Assembly: GCF_900113435.1 (NCBI RefSeq)
Contig: NZ_FOPG01000001.1
Span: 1,209,230 to 1,273,229 of the forward strand
Direction of reading: 5' to 3'
Length of the DNA stretch: 64,000 nt
Source of the DNA: Sulfitobacter dubius
GTDB taxonomy: Bacteria; Pseudomonadota; Alphaproteobacteria; Rhodobacterales; Rhodobacteraceae
The notes under the pieces were generated by a model. The model worked only from the letters and a program-made list of their open reading frames with translations. It did not search any database and was not told the origin of the DNA. Both the position numbers and the translations under genes were made by a program. Shown in pieces: positions 17,583 to 26,882 of this stretch. Position 1 is the stretch's first letter, and the number at the start of each line of letters is the position of its first letter.

Positions 17583-19112
17583 ATGAAGATCAACGACACA
17601 AGCCCCGTCCTGCTCGCGCTTTTGGATGCCGCGGTTGATGCTATGGTCATCGCCGACCACGAGGGGCGGATCCTGCGGGTCAACAAGGCGGCAGCCGGCC
17701 TATTCGGGCACCCGGTCGAGGCCTTCGTTGGGCGCAATGTCCGCATGCTGATGCCCGCCGACATGGCGGCTCGGCACGATGGTTTTCTGCACCACCACCT
17801 CGACACCGGGGAGAAACGGATCATCGGCATAGGCCGCGACGTCGAGGGTCTGCGCGCCGATGGCAGCGTGTTCCCGCTGCACCTCTCGGTGGGCCGCGCC
17901 GATATCGAGGGCGAGGTCGCCTTTGTCGGGATCATGCACGACCTCTCGCGCCGCAAGGCCGCCGAGGAGGCGACGGCCCGCTCGCAACGGATGGATGCCA
18001 TTGGCCAGATGACCGGGGGTATCGCGCATGATTTCAACAACCTGCTGACCGTCGTCATTGGCAACCTCGAACTGCTCGAGATTGCGGAAACCTCTACGAA
18101 AAGCGGCGCGCTGATCTCGGACGCGCTTGAGGCCGCCGAGGTGGGCGCCGACCTGACCTCGCGGCTTTTGGTCTTTGCCCGCAAAAGCACGCTTAACGCC
18201 GAGGTGACCGATCTCAACGCCGAGGTCTCAAAGGCAGTCGCGATGCTGCGACGCACCATCGGCGCGCATATCGCGATCGAGACGGCCTTCGCCCCGGACC
18301 TGTGGCAGACCATGATCGACGCGACCCAGTTGCAGACCGCGGTGCTCAACATCGCGCTCAATGCGCAGGACGCCATGCCTGCGGGCGGCAGGCTCACCCT
18401 CGAGACGCAGAACATGGCGCTCGACGACAGCTACGTCGTGCAGGAAATCGGCATCGACATGGGCAATTACATACGGCTTTCCATCGCCGATACCGGAGAG
18501 GGCATGACGACAGAGACCCGCACCCGCGCGATGGAGCCCTTTTTCTCGACCAAGCCGGTGGGGCAAGGCACCGGTCTAGGCCTGTCGATGGTCTATGGCT
18601 TCATCCGACAGTCCGGCGGGCATATTTCGATCTACAGCGAGCTCGGCAAGGGCACGACGATCAGCCTCTATTTCCCCGCTCTGCCCAATGCCGCGCCCGA
18701 GGGGGACGAGGCAGATGACCGCGCGAAGGGCCATGCCGGGATCGGTGCCGGGCGGCGGGTCCTGCTGGTCGAGGACGATCCGCGCGTGCTGCGCCTGTCG
18801 GAGACCCGGCTCGAGGCGCTTGGTTTCGTCTGCGTCACGGCGACCAGTGGCGATGCGGCTTGGGAGACCCTGCAGGCGCGCCGGGATATCGACGTGGTCT
18901 TCACCGACCTGATGATGCCGGGGGAACTCTCGGGCCATGCGCTTGCCCTGCGCGTGGCGGAAGAGATGCCGGGGATCAAGGTTCTCATCACCTCGGGGTT
19001 TTCAGAAGACATCCTCGGAAGCAAGGCCGTGGCCGAGCAGTTCCCGATGCTGCGCAAGCCCTACCGGCAGGCCGATCTGGCAGAGGCGCTCGGCGCGCTC
19101 CTGTCCAGCTAA
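17583..19112 (+). CDS. FixL-like haem-PAS hybrid sensor histidine kinase
   Basis: 509 residues. PAS domain (5-118) closely follows the oxygen-sensing FixL PAS: RHDGFL with His65 at the position of the FixL haem-ligating His, and EKRIIGIGR with Arg85 at the position of the distal Arg that contacts bound oxygen. A HisKA domain has GGIAHDFNN with phospho-acceptor His149. A HATPase domain carries N-, G1- and G2-type boxes (GEGMTTETR, GTGLGLS). A C-terminal receiver (about 395-505) has Asp442 in FTDLMMPG. No membrane segments, so a soluble sensor. Its gene overlaps the 3' end of the convergent response regulator. Unlike classical FixL it has its own receiver and no adjacent NarL-type FixJ. Oxygen binding is inferred from the conserved ligands. 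Confidence 0.88.
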   Translation: MKINDTSPVLLALLDAAVDAMVIADHEGRILRVNKAAAGLFGHPVEAFVGRNVRMLMPADMAARHDGFLHHHLDTGEKRIIGIGRDVEGLRADGSVFPLHLSVGRADIEGEVAFVGIMHDLSRRKAAEEATARSQRMDAIGQMTGGIAHDFNNLLTVVIGNLELLEIAETSTKSGALISDALEAAEVGADLTSRLLVFARKSTLNAEVTDLNAEVSKAVAMLRRTIGAHIAIETAFAPDLWQTMIDATQLQTAVLNIALNAQDAMPAGGRLTLETQNMALDDSYVVQEIGIDMGNYIRLSIADTGEGMTTETRTRAMEPFFSTKPVGQGTGLGLSMVYGFIRQSGGHISIYSELGKGTTISLYFPALPNAAPEGDEADDRAKGHAGIGAGRRVLLVEDDPRVLRLSETRLEALGFVCVTATSGDAAWETLQARRDIDVVFTDLMMPGELSGHALALRVAEEMPGIKVLITSGFSEDILGSKAVAEQFPMLRKPYRQADLAEALGALLSS

Positions 19113-19840
19113 CCGGCCAGATCGACAGGCTTTTCGGTCAGCATATAGCCCAGCCCGCGCACCGTCTTTATCAACTGCGGGCGGGCCGGGTCGCGTTCAA
19201 GCTTCTTGCGCAGGCGGGCGACCTGATTGTCGATTGTGCGGTCCAGCGGGGTCCAATCGCTGCCGTTCACCAGATCCATCAGCCGGTCGCGGGACAGCTG
19301 GCGCTGCGGGTTGCCCACGAAAGCCGCCAGCAGTTTAAAATCCGACGTGGTCAGCGCGCAGTCGCGGCCCTCGCGGTCCAGAAGCTGCATGGCGTCGAAA
19401 TTGATCCGCAGTCCGTCGAGGCACTGCCACAGCTCGGCGACTTCTCCTGACGCCGCGGCGGGCGGCAGGCGCTTGGCCGTGCGACGCAGCACCGAGCGCA
19501 CCCGCGCCAGCACCTCGCGGACGTGGAACGGCTTGGTCAGGTAATCATCGGCGCCAAGCTCCAGCCCCACCACCCGGTCAATTACATCGTCCTTGCCGGT
19601 GACCATGAAGATCGGCACGTCATGCTCGCGCTGCAATTCGCGCGCGATGTCGAGACCGTCCTCGGCCCCGAGGTTGAGGTCGAGCGTAACCAGATCGAAA
19701 TCACCCTCGGCAAAGGCCGCGCGTACGCTTTCACTGCCCTCGGCCTCGGCCACCTCGTAGCCGTCGCTCTCAAAGCAGCGCCGCAGGAGGGTGCGGATTT
19801 TGGCGTCGTCATCGACGACGAGAATTCTCTTCGTGGTCAC
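19109..19840 (-). CDS. OmpR/PhoB-type response regulator
   Basis: About 243 residues from GTG 19840; an ATG 39 bp further upstream is an alternative. Receiver domain with the acidic VVDDD pocket, phospho-acceptor Asp in LVTLDLNLG, the conserved Thr (MVTGKDD) and Lys (LTKPF). The C-terminal winged helix has the OmpR pattern: TSDFKLLAAFV, RDRLMDLV, DRTIDNQVARLRKKLE and a YMLTEK end. It overlaps the kinase gene tail to tail by 4 bp. Whether the two are cognate is not shown, since convergent genes are not co-transcribed. Confidence 0.9.
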   Translation of the reverse strand: MTTKRILVVDDDAKIRTLLRRCFESDGYEVAEAEGSESVRAAFAEGDFDLVTLDLNLGAEDGLDIARELQREHDVPIFMVTGKDDVIDRVVGLELGADDYLTKPFHVREVLARVRSVLRRTAKRLPPAAASGEVAELWQCLDGLRINFDAMQLLDREGRDCALTTSDFKLLAAFVGNPQRQLSRDRLMDLVNGSDWTPLDRTIDNQVARLRKKLERDPARPQLIKTVRGLGYMLTEKPVDLAG

Positions 19841-20004
19841 GGCTAAGCCCCCTGTTGCGGCCCCGTCTCGCGCGTTCAAGCAGGGCCCCTCATCCTATCC
19901 AATGCTGCGCCCGGCGACAAACCGATACAATCCGTTACACGGCCAAGCGTATCGCCGCGACCTCGGCTTGGGAAAGTGCCTTGCGACAGAACAAGGACGC
20001 CCGC

Positions 20005-20676
20005 ATGTACGTGACACTTTCAAGCGCATTCACCCCCGCCATTGCAGCCCCCGTCGGGATACCCAACCCGGCCCCGGCACACCGCCGGACGCTTTCGGTG
20101 GGCGCCCATCTTTTCCGCGAGGGCGACATCGCCAATAACATCTACGAGATCACCTCGGGCGTCTTTCGTCTCTCCCGCGTGCTGGACGACGGGCGGCGGC
20201 AGGTGATCGCCTTCGGCCTGCCCGGCGACATCATCGGCTTTCCGAACGGCACCGTGCATCACAGCGATTGCGAGGCGATCCAGGCCGGCGCGGTCATCTC
20301 CCACCGGCGCCATACGCTGGACACGCTAAAAGGAGACGACGCCACGCACCAGCGGCTGCTGCACGCCGCTCTGCGCGAGATTTCGGCGATGCAGGATCAC
20401 CTGATGATGCTGGGCCGCAAGTCGGCGATGGAGAAGGTGGCCTCTTTCCTCGTCACCCTCTCGGACCGCATCGGCACAAGTCGCGACGGGCTCACGCGCT
20501 GCGCCCTGCCGATGAGCCGCGCCGACATCGCCGACTTCCTCGGCCTGACGATCGAGACCGTCAGCCGCACCCTCACGCGGCTGCGCAAGGCCGGGGTGAT
20601 CGCTTTTGACCGGGCGCAGACGGTGCTGATCAAGGATAAGGACGCACTGCTCTCGGCCGCACAGGCGCGTGTCTGA
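20005..20676 (+). CDS. fixK: Crp/Fnr-family regulator, FixK-like
   Basis: 223 residues from ATG 20005, chosen because it has an AAGGA ribosome-binding site and the longer frame adds no family sequence. cNMP-binding-type barrel (about 30-145), long dimer helix (HAALREISAMQDHLMML) and a helix-turn-helix with the FNR-type recognition segment ETVSRTLTRLRKAG (the E-SR pattern that reads TTGA half-sites). The N-terminal Cys cluster that holds the Fe-S centre of FNR is absent, so it should be a FixK-type regulator acting without its own oxygen sensor. It is the obvious candidate for binding the TTGA-N6-TCAA boxes in front of ccoN, ccoG and the cytochrome gene. Confidence 0.87.
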   Translation: MYVTLSSAFTPAIAAPVGIPNPAPAHRRTLSVGAHLFREGDIANNIYEITSGVFRLSRVLDDGRRQVIAFGLPGDIIGFPNGTVHHSDCEAIQAGAVISHRRHTLDTLKGDDATHQRLLHAALREISAMQDHLMMLGRKSAMEKVASFLVTLSDRIGTSRDGLTRCALPMSRADIADFLGLTIETVSRTLTRLRKAGVIAFDRAQTVLIKDKDALLSAAQARV

Positions 20677-20707
20677 CGCCGCGCCACCGCATGAAAGGAG
20701 ACAGATC

Positions 20708-21547
20708 ATGACCATCAAGACCATCCTCTCTTGCCTCACGGACCCGCGCTCTGCCAAGAGCGTGCTGGCCGCCGCGGCGCTTATCGCGCGGCGTCATGAC
20801 GCCCATGTGATCGGGCTGCACACTGTCGAATCGCTCGCCGTCTATCCCGGCGTCGCCCTGCATGTGCCCGACATCGTCTTCACCGAATACGGCCGATCGC
20901 AGGTCGCGCAATCGGAGGACATCAAGGAGATCTTCGAGACGTCCTATCAAGCAGAGGAATTTGCCCACGAATGGCGCCTGCTGCACAGCCAGTCCGAAAC
21001 CGCCGCCGAACGAATCGTGGAAAGCGCGCATTGCGCGGACATCGTGCTGATGGCCGCCGCCGATCCCGATGCCGACACCCCCGCCCATGCCCGCCTGCTG
21101 GAAAGCGTGATCCGCGATGCGGGCCGCCCGGTGTTGGTGGTGCCGCAGGATTTCTCGGGCGACCATCTGGGGCAGAGCATCGTGTTGGGCTGGAACGGCA
21201 CCCGCGAGGCGGTCCGCGCGGCGCATGACGCGTTGGCCTTGCTGCAGGCGGGCGATTGCGCGCATATCCTGCGCGTGAACGACCACAGCCACGACGCGGG
21301 GCTAAAGGCGACCTCGGGCGATCTGGCCGCGGCCTTCGACCGCCACGGGATTGAGACCACGCTGGTCGAGCGCAGTTGGGAACGGCCGGGAGTCGCCGCG
21401 GCGCTCAGCCGCGAGGCCATGGAGCGTGGTGCCGACATGGTGGCCGTCGGCGCCTTCGGCCATTCGCGGGCCTATGATCTGGTGATCGGCGCGGCCACCC
21501 GCGACCTGCTGCGCCATTCGGAGGTGCCGGTGCTGTTTTCGCGCTGA
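20708..21547 (+). CDS. Universal stress protein, tandem UspA domains
   Basis: 279 residues from ATG 20708, preceded by an AAAGGAG ribosome-binding site. Two UspA folds: the N-terminal one opens MTIKTILSCLTD and the second begins near residue 155 (IVLGWNGTREAVRAAHDAL), ending with the ATP-binding-type GAFGHSRAYDLVIGAATRDLL block. It follows the fixK-like gene by 31 bp and is probably co-transcribed. UspA proteins are common in FixK/FNR regulons of this group. Cytoplasmic; role in low-oxygen survival is inferred. Confidence 0.9.
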   Translation: MTIKTILSCLTDPRSAKSVLAAAALIARRHDAHVIGLHTVESLAVYPGVALHVPDIVFTEYGRSQVAQSEDIKEIFETSYQAEEFAHEWRLLHSQSETAAERIVESAHCADIVLMAAADPDADTPAHARLLESVIRDAGRPVLVVPQDFSGDHLGQSIVLGWNGTREAVRAAHDALALLQAGDCAHILRVNDHSHDAGLKATSGDLAAAFDRHGIETTLVERSWERPGVAAALSREAMERGADMVAVGAFGHSRAYDLVIGAATRDLLRHSEVPVLFSR

Positions 21548-21565
21548 GCTCCAATCTGCAACGCA

Positions 21566-21604
21566 TGCCCGCCCGCCGGTTCACTCCGGCGCGGCGGGCG
21601 TTTT
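21566..21604. terminator. GC-rich hairpin with T run between uspA and ccoS
   Basis: GCCCGCCGG and CCGGCGCGGCGGGC form a strong, slightly bulged hairpin with a TTCACT loop, followed by GTTTTG on the plus strand. It lies between two converging genes and overlaps the ccoS stop, so it can end the uspA transcript. Confidence 0.65.
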
Positions 21605-21766
21605 GCTGTCCGGCCCCCGCGGGTCGAGGGGATCTTCCAGAAGGATGCGCGCGGCATCCCCCTCGAGATCTTCGTACTGCCCGTTGCGCAGGGTCCAGAG
21701 GCAGGCGGCCAGCCCCCCCGCGCCCAGCAGGACCGACACGGGAATGAGAATGATCAGGATATTCAT
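21581..21766 (-). CDS. ccoS: cbb3 oxidase maturation protein CcoS
   Basis: 61 residues with one N-terminal membrane helix (about 3-24) followed by the CcoS pattern LWTLRNGQYEDLEGDAARIL. It is required for cofactor insertion into the cbb3 oxidase catalytic subunit. The start overlaps the ccoI stop by 4 bp, and the order ccoGHIS is the standard one. Confidence 0.93.
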   Translation of the reverse strand: MNILIILIPVSVLLGAGGLAACLWTLRNGQYEDLEGDAARILLEDPLDPRGPDSKTPAAPE

Positions 21767-23883
21767 CGGCGCACCGCGTTCATCGCCACAAGGATCGAAG
21801 ACGACGACATGACCGCCGCCGCCATCAGCGGCGTGGCATGGCCCAGCACCGCGACCGGGATTGCCACGGCATTGTAGAGCGCCGCGACGGCGAGGTTCTG
21901 CCGGATGCGCCGCCGCGCACGGCGGGCAAGCGCCAGCGTCTGCGCCACCGCACGCAGGTCCACGCCCAGCATCACCCCGTCGGAGGCCACCCTTGCGGCG
22001 TCGAGCGCGCTGGCGGGCGCGAGCGAGGCATGAGCCCTTGCCAGTGCGCCGGTGTCGTTCAACCCGTCGCCCACCATCAGCACGCGACGGCCTTCGCGGG
22101 TCATCCCTGCAAGGCAGTCGGCCTTGTCCCCCGCGCGCACCCCGGCATGAACCTTGGCGATCCCGAGCCGCCGTGCCAGCACCTCGGCCCGGGCCGGGGT
22201 GTCTCCGGTCAGCATCACGACGTCAAAACCCGTCGCTTCCAGATCGGCGATCACCTCCAATGCGCCCGGTCGAAGGTGCTCGGTTAGGGGCAACGGGATC
22301 ACTTCGCCGGGCAATTCGAGCACAGGGCCCTTCGCTCCGCGCCCCAACCGCACCGATCTGCCGTTCCAACGCGCCTCAACCCCCTCGCCCGGCAATTCGC
22401 GTAGATCGGTCAATTGCGCCGGAGCGCACTCCGCAAGCGCCGCCACCAGTGCGCGGGAAACCGGGTGATCCGAGGCCTCGGCCAGCGCCCGCGCGACCGC
22501 GGCGGCCTCGGGCGCGAGACCGGGCAGCCGCGCCACGCCTTCGGTCAGCGTGCCGGTCTTGTCGAAGACCACCGTGTCGATCTCGGCCAGACGCTCCAGC
22601 GCGGTGGGGGATTTCAGCAGTACGCCGCCGCGGAACAGCCGCCCGGTCATCGCCGCCGTCACGGCCGGGATGGCCAGCGCCAAAGCGCAGGGGCAGGTGA
22701 TGATCAGCGTCGCCGTCGCCACCGAGATGGCGTGATGCAGATCGCCCGTCAGCCCCCACCAGAGGGCAAAGGCCAACGCGGCCAACCCATGCACCACTGG
22801 CGCATAGAGACGTGCGGCGCGGTCGGCGAGGCCGCTGTAGCGGTGCCGTCCGGTCTCAGCCACCTCCACAAGGGCGGCAAGGCGGCGCAGGGTGCTGTCC
22901 TCAGCCCGGCGTGTCACGGCCAAGGTCAGGGGCGCACCAAGGATCACCTCGCCCGCGCAGACGGCGCCGCCCACCGAAAGCGGCACCGGCGCGGCCTCTC
23001 CGGTCAGCGCGGAGCGGTCGAGCGTGGCGGGGCCTTCGGCGGTCCCGTCGACCGGGGCCCGCGCGCCAGCCGCCAGCGCGATGCGGTCGCCGGGCATCAG
23101 CGCGCAGACATTCACCGTCTCGCGCCCCGCCTCGGTCAGCCGGGTCGCGCGGGGCAGTTCCAACGCTGTCAACTCTGCCGCCGCCGAGCGCGCCGTGGCC
23201 CGCGCGCGGTGCTCAAGATAGCGCCCCACCAGAAGGAAAAAACACAGCGACAGCGCCGCGTCGAACCAGGTATGCGCGCCGGTGTCGGCGAAGGTCTCGT
23301 AGAGCGAGGTCGCGGCAGCCAAAAAGATCGCAAGCGCGATCGGCACGTCCATGTTCATACGCCCCGCCCGCAGCGCCGTGACGGTAGAGGCGAAGAAGGG
23401 CACGGCCGAAAAAGCCAGGGCCGGCAGTGCGATGGATGCGGAGACCCAATGGAACATCTCCCGCGTGACCTCGCCCGCACCGGACCAGACAGCGACGGAG
23501 ACGGCCATGACGTTCATCATGGCGAACCCGGCGACAGCGGCGCGCGCCAGCAGTTTGCGGCCCTCCTCGTCTCCCGCGGGACCTAGGGCGGAAGCGTCCA
23601 GCAGATGCGCATCGAACCCGGCGGCGTTCAACACGCTCAGGGCTTCACTCTCGTCATGGCCCGCGGTCGGCAGAAGGCGCAGCCGCTTGGCCCCGAGGTT
23701 CACCCGCGCCGCGGCGACCGACGGCAGATCGGCCAAGACGCGCTCCACCCCCGCGATACAGGCGGCGCAGTGGATTTGCGGCAGGGCGATGTATATCGCG
23801 TCCCCGGCCTTTGGTGCCGGGCGCGCCGGCATTTCGGTCAGGGGGGCTGCGGCGATGCAGCCCGGGCAGGCCGCAACGCTCAT
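21763..23883 (-). CDS. ccoI: Copper-transporting P1B-type ATPase CcoI
   Basis: 706 residues from ATG 23883, which overlaps the ccoH stop; longer frames extend into ccoH. The protein has an N-terminal Cys-rich stretch, then a heavy-metal-associated domain with HCAACIAGVERVL, paired membrane helices, the actuator, the copper-selective CPCALA motif in a membrane helix, the phosphorylated DKTGTLT motif and the hinge MVGDGLNDTGAL. It exports copper to the periplasmic side for the Cu(B) site of the cbb3 oxidase. Overlaps on both sides place it in one operon. Confidence 0.95.
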   Translation of the reverse strand: MSVAACPGCIAAAPLTEMPARPAPKAGDAIYIALPQIHCAACIAGVERVLADLPSVAAARVNLGAKRLRLLPTAGHDESEALSVLNAAGFDAHLLDASALGPAGDEEGRKLLARAAVAGFAMMNVMAVSVAVWSGAGEVTREMFHWVSASIALPALAFSAVPFFASTVTALRAGRMNMDVPIALAIFLAAATSLYETFADTGAHTWFDAALSLCFFLLVGRYLEHRARATARSAAAELTALELPRATRLTEAGRETVNVCALMPGDRIALAAGARAPVDGTAEGPATLDRSALTGEAAPVPLSVGGAVCAGEVILGAPLTLAVTRRAEDSTLRRLAALVEVAETGRHRYSGLADRAARLYAPVVHGLAALAFALWWGLTGDLHHAISVATATLIITCPCALALAIPAVTAAMTGRLFRGGVLLKSPTALERLAEIDTVVFDKTGTLTEGVARLPGLAPEAAAVARALAEASDHPVSRALVAALAECAPAQLTDLRELPGEGVEARWNGRSVRLGRGAKGPVLELPGEVIPLPLTEHLRPGALEVIADLEATGFDVVMLTGDTPARAEVLARRLGIAKVHAGVRAGDKADCLAGMTREGRRVLMVGDGLNDTGALARAHASLAPASALDAARVASDGVMLGVDLRAVAQTLALARRARRRIRQNLAVAALYNAVAIPVAVLGHATPLMAAAVMSSSSILVAMNAVRR

Positions 23884-24346
23884 GGTGCCACCCGCAGCGG
23901 GATGCGGCGGCGGAACGGGGTGCCGTCGGCCGCGCGCATTTCTATCCGCAGGTTCCAGTTGCCCGGCCCAGCCTTGACCGGCGCCACCCAAGCCGCACCG
24001 TCCCAAGTGAAGATCGGCGTGATGTCATCCGCCACGGTGGTCGCGCGGCCCAGCGTCGCCGAGAGAATTTCCGGCCGGACGCTGCGCCCCTCCGCCGTCA
24101 CCACCAGCCGCAGGGCATTTGCTGTCAGATCGGTCTCTACCGCCCAGCCAAGCGCTTCCTGTGCCGCCCGGTCGGCCTGAAAGTGCTGCGAGGCGATGTA
24201 GCTCGACTCGGTCTCCTTGCCGGGGAAGGTCCGTACCGCGTTGATCGCCAGCGCGAGATTCACCGCGATGATGATCGAGAAACCGCCGACGAAGCCCGCC
24301 AGCACGTGCCATCCCGTCAGTGGCCGATTGACCTGCCTTGCCGTCA
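23880..24346 (-). CDS. ccoH: cbb3 oxidase assembly protein CcoH (FixH)
   Basis: 154 residues from ATG 24346 with a nearby AGGAGTGAG ribosome-binding site. One membrane helix (about 13-35; FSIIIAVNLALAINAV) and a periplasmic FixH domain with the characteristic GKETESSYIASQHF and the GNWNLRIEMRA strand. Known to stabilise newly made oxidase subunits. It lies 5 bp after ccoG and overlaps ccoI. Confidence 0.92.
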
Positions 24347-24351
24347 TCGCC

Positions 24352-25893
24352 TCACTCCTTTCCGTTGAAGATAGTATCGCCATGCGCCCGCGCGCCCGAG
24401 GAGACGTCCTCGACCCAGAAGCGCAGGTCGCTGCGAGCGCGCGCGGCCGCCGGAGCCTCGGGCGGGGCGATGACATAGACCCGCTGGCGCTGCGTGCTGT
24501 CGGGGGGCACCGCGACGGTGGTTCCCACGTAACCCTCAAGCGCCAGTTTCAGTCCCGCCGCCGCGCCGAGCGACAGGCGGAAGTCGCGCGCTTCCCCGTG
24601 CTTGTTGCGCAGCCGGATGTCATAGGCGTTGCGGATCGACCCGTCAGATAGGGTCACGAAGGTCGGATTGCGCACCGGGGCGACCGTCATGTCGATCTCG
24701 GGCCGGACGAAGAGCGCCACCACCAGCGCCACGCCGATCGCGGCCCAAGCCAGCGTGTAGAACACGGTTCGAGGCCGGAAGACATGCTGCCAGAGCGGTT
24801 TTGGCCGCCAGTTGGAGTCGGCCATCGCCGCACTTTCGCCCGGGCGCGTCGGCGGCTCGTCGTCGAGCGCGAGATAGTCGATCAAACCGCGCGGGCGGCC
24901 GATCTTGTCCATCACGTCGTCGCAGGCGTCGATGCAGAGCGCGCAGGTGATGCATTCCATCTGCTGGCCCTCGCGGATGTCGATGCCCATGGGGCAGACC
25001 GCGACGCAGGCGTTGCAGTCGATGCAATCGCCGAGGGCCTCTCCGCTACGGGACTGCCGCGCACCTGCGCTGTCCTTGTCGAGCGCGGCACCATAGCGCG
25101 CTACCGCCTCCCCGCTGCCCACCGCCTCGGCCGCGGCCTGCGCACGTTTCACCCCGCCCTTGCCGCGCGGCTCACCTCGCCAGCGGCGGTAGCCGACGGT
25201 CAGCGTGCCCGGGTCCACCATCGCGCCCTGGATGCGTGGCCAGGGGCACATGTAGATGCAGACCTGCTCGCGCATGAAGCCGCCGAATAGGAAGGTCGTC
25301 GCCGTTAGTACCGCGATGGTGGCATAGGCCACCGGTGCCGCCTCGAGCCTGACCAGATCGCGCGCCAGCGTCGGGGCGTCGGCGAAATAGAAGACCCAGG
25401 CCCCGCCGGTCGCCATGGCGATGAGGAGCCAGACCGCCCATTTCGCCCCCCGCAGTCGCGCCTTGCGCAGGCTTATCGGGGCCTTGTGCAGGCGGATGCG
25501 CGCGTTGCGGTCGCCCTCGATCCAGCGCTCCACGGTCATGAAAAGGTCCGACCAGACGGTCTGTGGGCAGGCATAACCGCACCAGACCCGGCCCAGAGAG
25601 GAGGTGAAGAGAAACAGCCCCAGACCCGCCATAATCAACAGCCCGGCGACGAAGTAGAATTCATGCGGCCAGATTTCGATCCAAAAGAAATGGAAACGCC
25701 GATTGGCCAGATCGACCAGCACAGCCTGATCAGGCAGGTTTGGCCCCCGGTCCCAGCGAATCCACGGGGTCACGTAGTAGATCCCAAGCGTGAAGATCAG
25801 GATCGCCCATTTCAGCGAGCGGAAGAAGCCGTTGACCCGGCGGGGAAAGATCGGCTCGCGCGGGGCGAAGAGTGGCGGGGCTTGTGTGGACAT
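24352..25893 (-). CDS. ccoG: CcoG (RdxA/FixG) membrane ferredoxin-like protein
   Basis: 513 residues from ATG 25893. Several membrane helices surround a polyferredoxin region with two clustered Cys motifs (CIDCNACVAVCP and CITCALCIDACD) for two 4Fe-4S centres. A C-terminal immunoglobulin-like periplasmic domain follows. CcoG is a copper reductase working with CcoI in cbb3 assembly. The gene has its own FNR box 60 bp upstream, so ccoGHIS can be transcribed separately from ccoNOQP. Confidence 0.95.
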   Translation of the reverse strand: MSTQAPPLFAPREPIFPRRVNGFFRSLKWAILIFTLGIYYVTPWIRWDRGPNLPDQAVLVDLANRRFHFFWIEIWPHEFYFVAGLLIMAGLGLFLFTSSLGRVWCGYACPQTVWSDLFMTVERWIEGDRNARIRLHKAPISLRKARLRGAKWAVWLLIAMATGGAWVFYFADAPTLARDLVRLEAAPVAYATIAVLTATTFLFGGFMREQVCIYMCPWPRIQGAMVDPGTLTVGYRRWRGEPRGKGGVKRAQAAAEAVGSGEAVARYGAALDKDSAGARQSRSGEALGDCIDCNACVAVCPMGIDIREGQQMECITCALCIDACDDVMDKIGRPRGLIDYLALDDEPPTRPGESAAMADSNWRPKPLWQHVFRPRTVFYTLAWAAIGVALVVALFVRPEIDMTVAPVRNPTFVTLSDGSIRNAYDIRLRNKHGEARDFRLSLGAAAGLKLALEGYVGTTVAVPPDSTQRQRVYVIAPPEAPAAARARSDLRFWVEDVSSGARAHGDTIFNGKE

Positions 25894-25952
25894 GGGGGTT
25901 GCGGGCTCCGGGTTCTGCCTCAGTGGCCTACACCCGTCGGGCACAGGCCACT

Positions 25953-25966
25953 TTGATCTGCATCAA
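25953..25966. promoter_or_regulatory. FNR/FixK box upstream of ccoG
   Basis: TTGAT-CTGC-ATCAA is a perfect consensus site between ccoP and ccoG, about 60 bp from the ccoG start. It implies a separate low-oxygen promoter for the assembly genes. Confidence 0.85.
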
Positions 25967-25976
25967 AGCGCGGCGC

Positions 25977-26882
25977 TTAATCGGCAGTTGTCGCCGCGGC
26001 CTCCCCCACGTCGGCTTCACCGCCGCCGAGCCCATGAACATAGGCACTCACGGCGCGCACCTCGGCCTCGCCCAGACGGGCCTGCCACGAAGGCATGACC
26101 CCCATGCGCGGTGCCTTGAGCTGCGCCAGAATGTCCGCGTAGCTGTCGCCGCGCAGCCAGATCGCATCGGCAAGGTTCGGCGCGCCGATCTCGCGGTCGC
26201 CAAGCCCCGCGGCCCCGTGGCAGGAGCTACAGTTGTCGGCGTAGAGCTTTGCCCCCTGCCCCGCGGCGGTTGCGTCATGCGTCAGGTCCGACAGGCTGCG
26301 CACGTAATGCACGGTGGCGTCCAGCTCCTCGGGCGCCATCCAGTCAAAGGGGGGCATTTCCGAAAACCGCGCCTCGGGGTCCTCCTCGTTGCGGATGCCA
26401 TGGCGCACAGTGTAGGTGATCTCGGCCATAGTCCCTCCCCAAAGCCAGTCGTCGTCCAGAAGGTTGGGATAGCCCGAGGCTTTCACGCCCCCCGCCCCCG
26501 CGCCGTGGCATTGCGAGCAATGTGCGGCGAAGACCGAGCGGCCTGCCTGTACGGCGAAACGGTGTAGCTCTTCGTTCTCCGCCAACACGCCGAGATCGAC
26601 GGTGACGAGGCTCTCGGTCAGATCGGCGTTCGACAGTTCGACGCGGGCGATTTCGGCGGCGACCTCGCCGCGGGTAGAATAGCCCAGAAGCCCCGTCGTC
26701 GCGCCCGAGACCATCGGCCATGCCGGGTAGAGGATCGTGTAAATCACCCCCCAGACGACGGTTGCGTAGAAGGTCCAGAGCCACCACCGTGGCAGCGGCG
26801 TGTTGAGCTCCTCGATCCCGTCCCAGCTGTGGCCGGTGGTCTCGGTCCCGGTGGTGGGGTCGATCTTGCGGTTGTCGGTCAT
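25977..26882 (-). CDS. ccoP: cbb3 oxidase dihaem cytochrome c subunit CcoP
   Basis: 301 residues. An N-terminal cytoplasmic segment, one membrane helix (about 33-60, WWLWTFYATVVWGVIYTI) and two periplasmic cytochrome c domains with CSQCH and CSSCH haem sites; candidate axial Met residues are in SEMPPF and VMPSW. It passes electrons into the oxidase. The start overlaps ccoQ by 4 bp. Confidence 0.96.
   Translation of the reverse strand: MTDNRKIDPTTGTETTGHSWDGIEELNTPLPRWWLWTFYATVVWGVIYTILYPAWPMVSGATTGLLGYSTRGEVAAEIARVELSNADLTESLVTVDLGVLAENEELHRFAVQAGRSVFAAHCSQCHGAGAGGVKASGYPNLLDDDWLWGGTMAEITYTVRHGIRNEEDPEARFSEMPPFDWMAPEELDATVHYVRSLSDLTHDATAAGQGAKLYADNCSSCHGAAGLGDREIGAPNLADAIWLRGDSYADILAQLKAPRMGVMPSWQARLGEAEVRAVSAYVHGLGGGEADVGEAAATTAD

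Noticed and set aside
22414..23977. Long plus-strand open frames opposite ccoI
   Set aside because: Arg/Pro/Ala-rich shadow frames caused by high GC in the opposite strand of a clear gene.
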